Positions 44,857 through 57,892 of a stretch of DNA of 64,000 nt are shown piece by piece (positions within the stretch are counted from its first letter, which is position 1; each line of letters begins with the position of its first letter). This DNA is from Tricholomella constricta (taxonomy: Eukaryota; Basidiomycota; Agaricomycetes; Agaricales; Lyophyllaceae). The stretch covers positions 1-64,000 of the forward strand of contig JAACJP010000061.1 of NCBI GenBank assembly GCA_013368375.1. Direction: 5' to 3'. The position numbers and the translations under genes are program-made. The notes under the pieces were generated by a model that saw nothing but the letters and a program-made list of their open reading frames with translations, ran no database searches and was not told where the DNA came from.

Positions 44857-46238
44857 TCACCAGTTGTACACAGGGTGTGGACCTAGATCAAGAAAGAACT
44901 CCACACGCCGTCCCTCCAGCACAAAAGCCGACTTCGACTCTCCCAACAGCCTCCGCATCTCCCATTCTGCCGACTCCTTGATCGCCTTGATCGCCATGCC
45001 CACATTCAACTCGCCGCTCCGCGCGATATCGTACGCCAGCACCAAGCGCACGCAGCCCAGCGCTGAGGACCGGGTCGCCGAAAGGAGCCGTGCCCAGGCG
45101 CTCATGCTATCATTCCACAGTCGGGGGTCGACCGGGGGGTCAAGAATCGACGATGATGCATGTCGGGGCGGGTCAACGATAAGTCTCAGTTCAAGCTTTT
45201 CGATGTGTGCCGTTGGTGCGAGGGTGGCGAGGGCGGTCTCGATCCACTGGGGTGGGCCGAAACCACGCCAATTATTGCCTGGCAGAGCAAAGGCGACGTA
45301 GCGCAAGGAAGGATTATGCGAGAAGTCGATGTTGATGCCTTCCCAGCCCTTCATCTGTTCATCTGGGGCTTGCGTGTCAATCTGAAATTCTGCAGAGGGA
45401 TCGAGAAGATGATATGAATGCAGAATTATGACTCACCGGTGGCCTTGAAGGAGAACTGAGTGAGAGCGCTCCCAGCAAGTTTGAGAAGGCCGGAGGGGAG
45501 GCTGCTGTTAAGGTGGTCACAGTGCATGATGTGTAACGCTTGGAGTTGTGCGAGGCTGAGGGTGCATCGCGGACTGAGGAACCATTCAATCATGGCCGGA
45601 CTATTGTTGTACTGCGGGCTTATAGTGAGCTCCTTGATGTCTGTCTTGAACCGCGGGACAGGAAAACTGGCTTCAGGTTGGTTGGGATTCAGATTGGAGC
45701 TGGCTCCGGTTCCCTTCCTGAAACAGAGCAGGCCGAGCAGCGAGAGGCGCTTCACACTTGAAGCCGATAGAATATCCAGGAAGTCGCCATCGATGTCGAA
45801 AGAGCTGCAGTGGATGAACAGGGAGGCGAGGGTAGGGCGCTGGAGTAGCAAGATAAGGGCATTGCGGACATCGGGGGCGAGCTTCTGCCAGGCGAGGTGC
45901 AGGGTTAGACTTTGGATGCTACTGCCAGTATGTGTTAGAAGCCGCAAGAGTTGTGTCTCGGGGGCGCAATCTGGGGAGGGGGAGATGTGTAGTGACAGGC
46001 GGTGGATATGGGGGAGTATGTGCGGCCAGAGGGCCAAGTGGTTGTTGAGGCGCTGACATTGACTCTTTTTGGTGATGAGGACGGTGTGGAAAATGTGGGC
46101 CTGAGAGGTCGGATACCATGTGTGGGATATGAGAGCACAGGATTGCAAAGTCTTGGGAAGGTCGTCAAGATGCTCGAGAATGAGGTGAAGCAGCTCCGAG
46201 GGGAGCCGTGCAGCCATAGGAGGAAGACCAAGTGCCAT
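44857..46238 (-). CDS. F-box protein with leucine-rich-like repeats
   Basis: Exons 46238-45437 and 45389-44857 with a 47-bp intron (GTGAGT/TGCAG), 444 aa. F-box at residues 9-50: RLPSELLHLILEHLDD, LQSCALISHTWY and AHIFHTV. The rest has irregular leucine-rich segments (HRLSLHISPS, QSLTLHLAW, KRLSLLGLL, KELTISPQY, QLQALHIMHC). F-box proteins of this fungal type are substrate adaptors of SCF ubiquitin ligases, binding Skp1 through the F-box; the target cannot be told. Head-to-head with the bZIP gene. Confidence 0.85.
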
Positions 46239-46411
46239 CGATCAAAGTCTCGTGAGTGGCAAGTGTGCGCGGTGTGGCGTGGAACATGGCAGAAAGCGAA
46301 AGAAGGTGATGCCGAGACGCCCACGCATCGCCGCGGCGGAGCTTACATCAGCACGACCCGAGTTTGCTTTGTTTTAGTTGGTTATCGCCGACTTGAAGTT
46401 GTACCACCACC
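46239..46411. promoter_or_regulatory. Shared 173-bp promoter, F-box / bZIP
   Basis: Distance between opposite start codons is only 173 bp; both core promoters must lie here or in the 5' untranslated parts. Confidence 0.6.
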
Positions 46412-48959
46412 ATGCTCGTCGACAATCCCGTCCAGCATCAATCCTATTTCTCTACAAGCCTCAATGACTTTAGCGACATATTCAACACTGACCTCTTTGC
46501 CCATGATCTCGTCAATGGCACTTTGAACGCCAACAACGCAAACTCCCCTGCTACCGCCTCCTCCTCCCGCGCCTCATCCCCTCAATCTCCCTTTCAGTCC
46601 TCCCTCCTCACCCCACCCCAAGGACCCCCTCCGACCGCCTTTCCCGAATACAACCCCCCAAGCTCATTCTTCAATTTTCTCGATGACGATTCCTCAAAGC
46701 AGCTCGACCCCATGAGCATCAACATGTCTTCAACGCCCTACGATTTCATCGGCGCTTTTGGTGTCGACGCCGGCATGGGCATCGACATCAACATGGATAT
46801 GCACGATTTCAATTCCAATCCAATGACTTTTGTTGGTGACACGATGGGTATCGATCCGCAGCTCGTCGGCACACCTTCTGCCCTGAGCGAGATCGCCGAG
46901 GAGGACGAGCACGATCACGAGCACAGAGACATCGATGCCGACGCCGACGTGTCTGCCTCCCCGTCCGTCTCATCTGCCGCGTCGTCACCCGCTGTCGCCA
47001 AGCCGACAACATCGAAAGCGCGAAATTCCAAAAAAACAAAGGAAAAGGAAAAGGAGGCGGAACAGGAGAGGGAGAGGTTGACCCTCGTCATTCAGCCCGT
47101 CAAAGTCGGCGGACACGGCAAAGCACGCAAGGGCACCGTTCAGAGCGGTGGCGTCGTAAAAAGGTCGACTTCCTCGGCATCTTCCGTGATCCTCGAGAAG
47201 GACAAGGAGAACACTGGCGCTCCCAGCGTGCCCCCGCCGTCGTACACCCTCCCCTCAGCCTTCACCCCCACCAACCTCTACCCCTCCAAAGCTGCCGGTA
47301 AGGCGGCCAGCGAAAGTGGGAAAGACAAGGACGAGGACGATGATGACCTGCCGCAGGACTGGCGGCCCTCGCCAGAGGTCTTCCAGAAGATGACCAGCAA
47401 GGAGAAGCGCCAGCTGCGGAACAAAATTAGTGCCCGCAACTTCCGCGTTCGTCGAAAGGGCGAGTTTTCAATCTATCCGCCGTATGAATTTATTTTTAAA
47501 CCTCAACTATAATCATCTAGAATACATCTCTACACTCGAAGGAGACATTGCAGAGCGCGACCGGCTGCTTGACGCCATCCGCTCCGAGCTCGGCTCGACG
47601 CAATCCGAGAACTACGCCCTCCGTCAGGAAATCGCCGCTCTCAAACGCACCCTCCTTGACGGCCGCGGTATCTCCCCCGGCACCCCCACTGAACCCCTCC
47701 CCCTCCTCAACCTACCCCCACCCGCACCTCTACCCGCCCAGAGCGCCGCTGCCTCCCTGGCTCTTGCCCAACAGCAGCAGCTATTGGCGACCGCGACGCC
47801 CCCGTCGCCCGCACTCACGCCCGCCAACGCCACGGTGCAGCTCCTCACTGCAAACACGCAGAAGGACGCAAGCGCGAGCGGTGGCCGCTTCTGGGGCGGC
47901 GCCAGCGGCATGCGGCTGGGCATGGGCGGCATCACGCCCGTGCACCGCGTTGTGCTACCGGAGGTGTCCGTTGCGGATCTCTTGGGCCAATTTGGCGTTG
48001 CGAATGCAGGGAAGCTGCAGGAGAATATGAACCCGCTTCTCAATGACGCGACGAAGACGAAGCAGGCAGCAGCGACTATGGATTTGAAGACGCCCCTGGG
48101 CTTTGATGGCTTTGCGGATGCGAACCCGTTCACGATGAAGACGCTCGATGCGTACGTGATCTTGTGTCCACTGGGAGAACAGGATACTCATTATCTCTTT
48201 TGGATCTCATACAGATACCGCATGCACCTATGGGGCAAGATGGCTGCGCAACACCACTTGCACCAGCAACAACAGCAGCTCCTCCAGCAACAACAACAGC
48301 AGCAAGCAAACACACCTGCACATCTCACGGGCCTCGCCGCGTCTATGCGCCCCGCCTTCTTCAAGCCCACCTCCACCTCCTCGCTCTCCGCACTTCTCTC
48401 CGGCAAGCATGCGCAGCCCGCACCGCCGTACACCACCACCCCGTCCTCCCCGCCGCCGCCGTATCAGTCCGCTCCGCCGTCCCCCGTCCTGGGGCTGGGC
48501 AAGTCCGGCGTCGCAGAGAAGCTCGAGCAGCAGCAGCGGGAACGCGAGAGGGAGCGGGAACGGGAGAGGCAGCGGGAGAAGGAGAAGGAGACGGCGATGT
48601 ACGCTGCGCTCGCGAGCCAGACGCTCCTGCGCAAACTGGGGAGCGCGTTCTGGGATGCGTTCTCTGGCGGTTCCGGCTCAAGTTCGGGCGCGAGCAGTGC
48701 GCTTGGACATGCAAGTGGGAGTGGTACGAGGGCGTGGGATGCGGAGAAGGTGCGGAGGGTGTTGGAGGGTAAGGCTGTGGTGCGTGTGGTGGATGTCGAG
48801 GAGCCCCATGCACGCGCGAGTATGCCTGCCCAGGCCCCGATTCAGGCCCAGGTGCAGGCGGAGAGTGCGAGTACGAGTACGAGAAAGTGCTGTACAGCGG
48901 CGGTGACGGATATCTTGGAGGAGAGCATGCGGAGTTTGAGCCTTGGAAAGAAGGCCTGA
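46412..48959 (+). CDS. bZIP transcription factor
   Basis: Exons 46412-47459, 47521-48151 and 48215-48959, 807 aa. N-terminal 300 residues are acidic and Ser-rich (probable activation region). The basic region KRQLRNKISARNFRVRRKEY is split by the first intron just after RRK, and the zipper follows (ISTLEGDIAERDRLLDAIRS, then leucines at heptad spacing to ALKRTLL). Intron 1 has a GC donor (GGCGAGT) instead of GT, supported by exact restoration of RRKEY. Intron 2 is 63 nt, a multiple of three, so retention would add 21 residues without a stop. The C-terminal half has polyglutamine (HHLHQQQQQLLQQQQQQQ) and an RERE repeat. DNA target not predictable. Confidence 0.87.
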
Positions 48960-51900
48960 ACGGCATGCATTTCAGACGTTAGTGTAGTTTTTTTCATATT
49001 TGATGTCTTGCTTTGGGCTGTGGTACGTGCATCTTCTTACTTTGTAGTGTCTTTGGAGACGGGCAGGCGACTGATGGGTATCTCCTTTTTTGCTTTTAGG
49101 ATGCTTGATCAAGAAGACGAATCAGAAAGAGGATGTACGATTTCGAACTTCAAGATTCGGTCCGATATACAGCCGCTGTCTCCCTCCATCAGCGTGATAC
49201 GTTGCAGGAGAACCATACATATTAATATCCCACTTTCGACTTCCTCTACCCTCGTTCATGTTTCTTTTCCTCCTTCCCCGGCTCCCCTGTTGCACGCGCG
49301 CATCAACATGTCGCCGCCGCCGCCCCACTCTCCTTCCTCCGTTTCCGTTCCCGTTTCCGTTTTACATTTCGCGTTCGTGGATCGAACTGTCGCCCCATCC
49401 CCTCCTTTCCGTTTCGTCCTGTCCCGTCTCATTTCAACTTGCATCGGCATCGGACCCATGGCATAGATCGCCCACCCCCCCTCCTCTCAGCATATGCATC
49501 CCCATCCCATCGTGGTTCTTCGGAAAGGTGATTCGATCTGACCTATCTCCCTACGTACCTGTGTACATATATAGCATACATACTTAGTATACGCGCGTCA
49601 CCCTAGGACGCGCCGAAATTCTGGCAGAATACATATTTAATTAAACTGTCGTGTCGTGGCCCCAACAGGGGGGGAATGGGTGACTGGTGCGAAGCGATTG
49701 AACGTTCAAGCATGCCGTGTATCTTTCATGTATCCCGGATGACCATGGTATAGATACTTTTTAAGTTTTCGTTCATCATGCTGGCACAGGGGCGTTCCCT
49801 GCGCGGAGATGCGTCGCTGCATTACCATGACGGTGATTTTGCTAGACTTACACTGCGGCGGGGCGAGGCCGGTCCATATCCAGCGGGGCCCGCGGCTGGC
49901 AAAGGCATCAAGGGCCTCGCGTTCCTTGGGATCATCGAGGCGTTCAGCGGTTCGCTGAGCGACTCGGATGCCAGTGACACCAACCAATAATTAACACCTA
50001 CGTGTTTCAATTATTCTAGGATGTCTTGAGAAATTGGCGGCGTGCAAAACGTACCACCAGTCAAAGCCATCTGTTCTCCTCCTCGGGCGCTGGGTGTTCC
50101 TGCTACGCCACTTGTGCGCTCGCTGATGATGTCGCTTCTCGCGCGAGCGCTTTCAAGGGTTGTGACCATGACGCAGATCTTGTTGTTGTCAAGGTTTCGC
50201 GAGGACGTTAGGCTTCTAATGAAGATGGCTATGTCGCGGGGGTAATTGTAGTTCGTCGCTGAACAACTGATCGCGCATGGTCATAAACCAGGACAGTGAC
50301 ACCAGCGTCAAGATGTCAAAGCCCTGCTTCGAGGAATTCACCGCGACACCTACGCAGTGCACGTTGATTGGGAAAGGACTTTTTATCAGGAGCGATAAAT
50401 GATGGGCGATTTTCATGGACAATCGACGTTAAGGCAATTTGAGCCTTTGACTACCAGCGATCATAGGGGAGAAGGGGGAGGGACCTAGTCTCGGTAAGCA
50501 TCCAGGAACGAGAAAGACGCGTTGTTCCAGATAAGCTTGGATGGCCCAGGACACAAATGTAAAACAGCGGGTTCGCGAAGAGAATAACCCAAAAAAAGCG
50601 AGATCGAAACGAATATAGCGTCTGTTCGAAAGTTACGACGTTGTTAAGGGCGTATTCTGGTTCCGAGGATGACGCGTAAAACACAGCATTTCGCCACGCA
50701 AATTCAAGCATATAGACGTACTGTGCTTGGTTGCTGCTTGCCCATCCTTGACCCTTTCTCGCGGGCTTCTTCAGCACGTCCATCAACTTCCCCTCTTTTA
50801 TCCCTTCCTCCCCGAAATCACACAGGTACTCCAACTGTCCCTCGTTTAGATCGTCGAAGAAGAGGCCGTCGATTCCGCGCGCACCACTCTTTGAAACTCG
50901 GGTGTTGTCATCGAGTGCAAATGAACCACGTCTTCCTCGGAGAGATATGACGCTGTAAGGTCGCTAATACGTGGACGAGACGTACGTGCACGGTGAGTTT
51001 TCGCGCCAGCCTCTTCCAGCACCGTTTGCTGCACAATGAAAGTATTCTCCGATAAACGTTGCAAAGACGTATGACTATCCCATTCCCTCGCACCCAAGTG
51101 TCTTGTTTGAAAGTTGGCTCTAGGATCGAGTGTTGTTGTTGAAGGGCGATGATATATTCTTTGACCTGCGTACGCATGGATCGAGTATTCCGGATTTTCC
51201 ATGGTAGTTAAGGGAGAGAATGGCGGAAGAACAATCGTTGTCGGTATTAGGACGAATCTGAAACTACTGCTTGCTTCCGTCGCCCAATCAACCCTCCTTC
51301 CGACCCTCACTGAGGCCTTCCAATACTCAAATTTATAAAGCTCTCTACATTTCTCCACTCATCGAAGATCAAAGAATAAGGTCCCATTCAGCTCCAATTT
51401 TCTGCTCGCCATCACACTTTTTCTACCTTCCGCCTTCCATATCAGTGTCCCAATTATAGCTCCAAAAAATGACCGAACACATGCCCACCACCAGCACTCT
51501 CGTGTTGCACCTGCCGAGAAGACAAGACCCAACTTACTCTCCTGTTTCGTAACAGTCGTGCTCAGCTGACGCGCACACCGAGATCACCAGGCCCTCACGC
51601 AATTTAATTAAGCGCGTTCATGACTGGGCCCGCATCAGCTGGCTCGCAACGAGCCCACCGTGACCGCGTCCTGTACGTCAGGTGGGCGTCGGCAGTGACC
51701 TCGGCTGGTCAACGTTCGCCCTCGGCTGTTCTAGCACCACCACACATGCGTCTGGTAAGGGGCGAATGTCCTGGTGCCAGTTACCATCGCCTTTGGTGTG
51801 GACTGATATAAAACGGACATGGGAAGCAGCTTTCCCCTCTCTTCCTGCCCCTCCGTCTTTCCTGTCCACTGGCGACACCAATGCTGCACCTCTGAATCCA

Positions 51901-54900
51901 TGAACTTTGCTCTTTTTTACCTGTCCCTCCTTGAAACTTCTGGTTCCTTTCAGCCGACCGATCCGCTAATGGGGACCTCGCAGACATCGGCTTGCCACTG
52001 AACATATTTGGATTCTCGACTTTCTCCGATGCTTTTTCTGATGCTCTCTCGGGCTTTCCTTCATGGCTATAGATCAGCAACCCCGCGGTCGACAACGCGA
52101 CTTCCACTACACTCCTCCTCATAATCGAGCTAAGGCCTAACACAACACAATCTACATGACTTGTATGGCTAGACGTCACCCTTCGCATCGTCGCAGATAC
52201 ATATGGTAGGCCATTCTTTACGCGGCCGCCAATCCCACCAACGAAGCCGCTTTCGATTGCCAATGCCTTCCATGGATACACATCTTCACCCACGAAGTTT
52301 CCCTTCTCCTTCCCACAGACGTTAGACACACGCCACACCACACATCGGACATTGCTCATCACCGGCGGCCGCTTTTGTCACGCCTTGTCCTGCACAGTTA
52401 TTGTTTCGTCACTCCTGAATGTTTTCTCAGCCTCCCCCTTTCTTGCCTTGTCGGATCTCCCTCTCGCAGCCGTGCTTATCGCCATTTCTAGCGTCATCGA
52501 CCATGCCTTTCCCAGTCTCATTTCCCTCCCCGTCTCCTCCCGGCGCCCTGCCACGCCCAGTTCCCGACCTCAGCCGCTCTCCAAAGGACTCCTTGCACTT
52601 CAAGGGCCTGGCCAGGGTACCCGGATTCGGAAGCGGCAACGGCAACGGGCCCCGGATCGACACGGCAACGTACCGTGCCGAGCCCTTGTGGGGTAACCAA
52701 GCCGCGCTCCCACCTGTAATAATAAAACCCAATAACGAATTCGCGTCGCCAAATCACGATCTACGATCAAAGATTCATTCACTCCCCGCACAAAAGATGT
52801 CTACTATGGGGTCGGGGGTCTCCGGGGGCCTTGTATGTAGTGGGCCAGATGGAGATCCAGGCGTCATGGCTGAGCGCAGACCTGGCTCGCAGTTGCCGCT
52901 TGGGGACGCCCATCGATGAGCGATGCACGGATGCACGGAACGTATACTTTGCTGGCTCAACACACCACAACACTCAATATGGACGCTTAGCTGGCCTCCT
53001 TGCTGATCGCTGATGCTGGGTCGGTCCTAGACCCCCCATACATGCTCGTCGTCTCTGTGCTTCGTTCATTCATTTCGGGATTGAATGGATCCCTCCAAGC
53101 TTCGCCGGTCCGACGTTGCCTACCTTCACATGTACACCGCCCAGGACCGTCCTGGCCGCTGAAGCATAATGCCCGTCTCTTCTGTGCCGGCGTCTGAGTC
53201 TGACATAGCAACGAACCCCCAGGCATGCATGCGTACGCGTCCCATCCATCTTCCCGCGAAGCGACTTCGGGTGGAGATTCCGACATGAGCTTTGCTTCTC
53301 TTGTTCATTGTTTTGATCTTGTGTGTGGAATGTTATTTGGTTGTCGCGGCGTCGTCGCGGGTGCTGTTTCTGGCGTCTCGGTGCCAATATGTATCGATGC
53401 TGATCGATATCTGTGATGGATGGATCGATCTTTAATGGCGTATGTATGGGCAGGATGCGGGCGGACTAGGAGGAGGGCCTTCCGCGGACGTGGGGGCTTT
53501 GCGATAACGGTGCTAAGGGTAAGGATGATTGCACTCGCGCGTACTAGGTGGGAGTGTGTCACAGTCGGTAAAGACAAGACTCCAGTTGTCCCATACAACT
53601 AATATTTCGAGTTTCATGGTGGGTGAGTCATAAATTCGTTATCGCATTGCGCTTCTTCGCTTTGATTTCCTTCTTGATCTTTTTGTTGTTACGCCCCTTT
53701 TGTTGGTTCGAGCTCCTTGTGCTACGTGCACGAACGGTTTGTGTGATCTTTCTATTAATTTTTGTTCCCTTTCGTCCGTGTGGACTCGTCGCTACACTGC
53801 CATTTTTTTAAAATGCACGCTTGCCGTGAGTTCAAATCTAAAGAGCGCAGCCGGCTATTCTTTTGTTTCCTGCCCTGTTTCCAAGTCCCCTTTATCATAG
53901 GGCTGTCATTCTCCAGCCATTCACCCGGGGTTCCAGTCCCACTGTTGTCAAAATCAACCTCACAGCCTCCCTTATCTTTTCTCCATGGCAGATAATCTTG
54001 TGCCTTTATCTCTTGACAGTCGAAACCTCAAGCCACAGTCAATATCCCCAGGACTCATCCCACCATGCACACAGACACCTTTCGCCTCTCGGTCGCTTTC
54101 CCGCTCGGGATAGGGAAGCCTTCCGCAGGACCGCAGTCATCCAACATTCAACACATCTCGAACTTGCACGCATGCATATGAAAAAATGCCACCCTCGTTT
54201 TCGCGACCCCGAGTCCTGAGCTTCGAGACCTGATACCGACGAGATAAAAATAGGACGCGTATAGTGCCTACAGCCCTTCTCGACGCTGACTACGCCGACG
54301 TTCTGCCCGCCGCGGCGCCCCTTGTGCATGTCCCTGTCGTTCTTCGTTCTTCGTTTCTCTCGGTCTCGGACCCGATGCCGTAAGCGCCAGCCCTCGTTCT
54401 TCCATTGCTAAGTATTCTCATCTTCTACACCGGGCCATACGATGCGATGCATATGATACCTGGTGGAGCCCCGCAAGTGGCGCCTTGTAATACATTACTT
54501 GTGTGTGTGTATGTTCGACATGATAGAATAGTAGCCGCACAAACTCGGAATGCATACACATGTGTCGCTTGCTTCGCGAAGATACTTGCAATTGAGGAAG
54601 TTCAGTGTTGGATATCTGCGCCTGCCGCATCTCCGGGCTTTACAGTGGCAGCCAGCTTCATGACGTTGGTATTCATTCCTCGTTCGGTGCCGGTACGCGC
54701 GCGCGAAGCGCGTTTGGAACCTGTGTGCGCGTTCGTTGCCTGTGAGACCATCGACCATATGCATGCTTGAGATGCACATTACAGAAGGCCCGAGACGGCC
54801 GAGCGCCAAAAACGGGCAGGATGGGGCATCGATGAGAGGGCCGCACCAAATGGGAATACCTGTCCACGGTGTCTATGTGCGTAGTATATTCCTATGTATT

Positions 54901-55610
54901 ACGTTGCTTTAATTGAAGCAAAATGCGACGATGATGATATCGATGATGTATGTATGTGTGTGCCTACCATGGGCCTCTAGGGGTGCGCTGATTTGGCGGG
55001 TCAGTGAACGTGGGATAAGGTTTGGCGGCGGGTGGACATGGCAAAGGGCCGCGGGCCTGGAGGTTGGGGGCGATGGGGATGGGGATGGCGTGGGTGTGGG
55101 CCTGGGAGGTGGCGCGTGGGCATACGGAGCGAGCACGACATTCTCGTTAATATTCGGGAGAGGCGTATGTAGATGGTGTATCGGGATAACTATCAACAGG
55201 TCGAGGCTGGCAACAACTTTGGAGAGACAGGGCCCGAATATTGCCGGCGACCAAGTCGATGATCGACACAGGGACGGTGGGGGGAGATGAGGTGGACATT
55301 TGATTGAGATAGACGCTATTTCGAGTTTCCTTTTTTGAATTTGGGAGTGGAGATGGTCCTGGAAAGGCGGAGGGGTGGACAAGTATAATTAGGTGTGGGG
55401 TATGTATGGGGTACGTACATAGAGCGGTGCAGGAGGAAAGAATCGGCTGCACGACGTTGTGCCTGGTCGCGTGGGACCGGAGATAAGGTTTGGTAGGACC
55501 CCGGAAGATAGCTAGAGTGGTATTTTTTATTTATATCAGGACAAGACTGAATTTGGACCTGAATTCCGCCTGAGCCTGCACTCGCGCTTTCACTCGCGTC
55601 CAACGGGCAA
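48960..55610. other. 6.6-kb gene-poor region
   Basis: No intact gene found apart from the possible relic at 50451-51202. Weak coding-looking pieces on the minus strand also occur at about 49840-49990 and 50030-50230 but do not join convincingly. It may hold long regulatory regions or untranslated leaders of the flanking transcription-factor genes. One open frame at 52419-52919 (+) is Pro/Ser-rich and unsupported. Confidence 0.4.
50451..51202 (-). pseudogene. Possible coproporphyrinogen III oxidase relic
   Basis: A minus-strand frame near 50870 reads RGIDGLFFDDLNE, nine of ten positions of the coproporphyrinogen-oxidase signature RG-hydrophobic-GG-hydrophobic-FFDD; about 40 codons on is YVYMLEF where the family has YVEFN. 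Upstream from ATG 51202 is a frame of about 115 codons, but it lies in a different phase and lacks the KxWC and HRxE parts. If related, it is frameshifted and partial. The enzyme acts in haem synthesis; this copy would not. Confidence 0.25.
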
Positions 55611-57892
55611 ATGTCGTCCTTCTTCTCCTCGTCGTCCTCGTCGTCGTCCTACAAGCCCCAAGCACAGATCAGACAGGAAGGCTTCCACCCGCACAACCAC
55701 GACAGCGGCACCCCGCCCCCGCATAACAGCAACTACGATCTCTTCAACCCCTTCCTCCCCGACGCCTTCCGCAAGTTTCCATCTGGCCCCGGCCCCAGCA
55801 TGGACTTCAGCGACGAGCTCGCCTCCCTCATCCAGGGCCCTTCCTCGCACGACAGATCCCAGCCCGACGATCGCTATCACCGCCCCCCACACAACATCTT
55901 TGACATCTCCGCCCCCACCCCCGCTGCAAATCCAGATCCCCCCTCATATCCGCCCCACTTCAACCAAACTCTGCCCGCGCTCAACTCGTCTCTTCGCTAC
56001 GAGAACGATTCTGCCAATTCCCACAACAACCCGCCGCCGTCGTCGTTCCATCCCCACTTTACCCGTCACACCCCCTCCCCCATCTCCAACTCCCACCCTA
56101 ATGCCCCACCACACTCCCGCTCCAGATCCAGATCCCGTCCGCCCTCCAGCGGCGGCGCAGCATCCAATCCTACCACCGCCGGTAGCATCGGCCCCGCACG
56201 CACAACCCGTGCACGCAGGAACAACAGTGTGAGCAGCACCAGCCCACCGCCCGGCCGCCCCCACGCGATCGTCATCCCGCGCTCTCGTGCAGCCACCGTT
56301 GGCGGGAACACCAACGGCAATGGTGCGGCGGGGTGGTACATGCCGGGCCACTCTACGTAAGCACTCTGCTTCCTTTCCGCTGCCCCTGTATACTGACCCG
56401 GTCCAGCGCCTCGGAATACTCGCTGCCAACGCCCGACTCACTCACCTCGCACCACTCGCACTCTCTGTCCTCGCCGCACATGGCCCATGCCACCTCGCCA
56501 CACCATCTCTCCCACTCACTCTCTTCCGCCTCTCCCAGTCTCCCCGCCTCCACGCCCTCTACTCACCACTCCCAGAACCAGAACCAGTACACCCCATTTT
56601 CTCTCTCGCCCCCGCCCGACTCTCATACACCCAACGGTCTCCATCTCCCTCCCGTATCCGCCCTGCACTCCCTCCATCCCGGCTCCCACCATCAATCCTC
56701 CTACCTACACAGCCACATGTCGGGATCCCCACACTCCCTACCCAACATTCACACCAACCTTGCGATCCCGTCCATCCCGTCCATCCCCACCGAGCGCACC
56801 ACCGCGGGCTCTTCCAATGGGCCGAGCGCTAATGGCAACAATACAGGAGCGAACGCCAACGGGGTAGACAAGCAGACACTACTTGCAAACGAGAAAAGGA
56901 GAAGAAGAAGGGAGAGCCATAATGCGGTGGAGCGACGGAGGCGGGACAACATCAACGAGAAGATCAGCGAACTGGCGACGCTCATTCCCGAATGTTTGTT
57001 GGACGTTGGAGGTGAGTCGGTTTCGAATTTTCATGTGATTCGACTTTGCGACGTCACTCTGATCGCGCATATATACATACATCCACAAATCAACACATTT
57101 AACTAACTCATTCACACAGCACCCACAACTTCAGGGAACGCTGCCCCCAATCCCGCCCCCAACACCAACCCCAACAACCCAGCCTCCCCCACCGACAAAA
57201 CCCCTACCGACGATCCCGCTTCCCCCCTCGACTGGAAGAAGGATCCCTCCGCGGGCGAGACTCGCGATCGCGACTCGGGCAGCGGCACCCCCGAGGCCGC
57301 CTCTGCCCCGCCTGCCCCCACACAGGGCCAGAGCGAGGGCCTCGGCATCGTCAAGGCGAACAAGGGCATGATCCTGCGCAAGAGCGTGGAGTATATCCGG
57401 TACCTGCAGCAGCTCGTGGAGGCGCAGGGGGCGCGGAACCGCGAGCTCGAGGCGGAGCTCAAGCAGTGGCGGGCAGGCGGCGCGCCTGTGCCTGCGGGGA
57501 GCGGGGATGGGGGTGCGAATGCGATTGCGAATGAGAGCGGAGGGAATGGGGGAGGTGATTCTATGGATCTGGCGATGGGGATGGGGATGTATGCGGGTGG
57601 CGGAGGGTATGGTGCGGGTGGTGGTGGCGGCGCAAATAACTTTTTTGGGCTGCCGAGTATGCCGGAGATTGCGGGTGAGGAGGAGGAGGGGAGACGACGG
57701 GAAGAGGAGGGAGAAGGGGAGGGGGATGGGATGGATGTGGAGGGGGAGGGGGAAGAGGGGGAAGAGGGCCGCGGGCGCACTAGAGGTGTAAATGGAGTGA
57801 GCAAGGCAGGACTCAAGGTTGGGAGGAAGAATGGTCTGAAGCCGCCCGTGAAGGAGGAGGGTGGAGGTCCCGAAGAGATGATGGTGCTGTGA
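55611..57892 (+). CDS. bHLH transcription factor with extended loop
   Basis: Exons 55611-56356, 56407-57011 and 57120-57892, 707 aa. The N-terminal 400 residues are Ser/Pro/His-rich and disordered. Basic region and helix 1: RRRESHNAVERRRRDNINEK and ISELATLIPE, with His, Glu and Arg at the E-box-contacting positions. Helix 2: GMILRKSVEYIRYLQQLVEA, continuing into a short zipper-like coiled coil (RNRELEAELKQW). The loop is about 85-90 residues, far longer than usual, and the second intron falls inside it. The C-terminal tail is Gly- and Glu-rich. By family it should dimerise and bind CANNTG/E-box sites in the nucleus. Confidence 0.87.
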
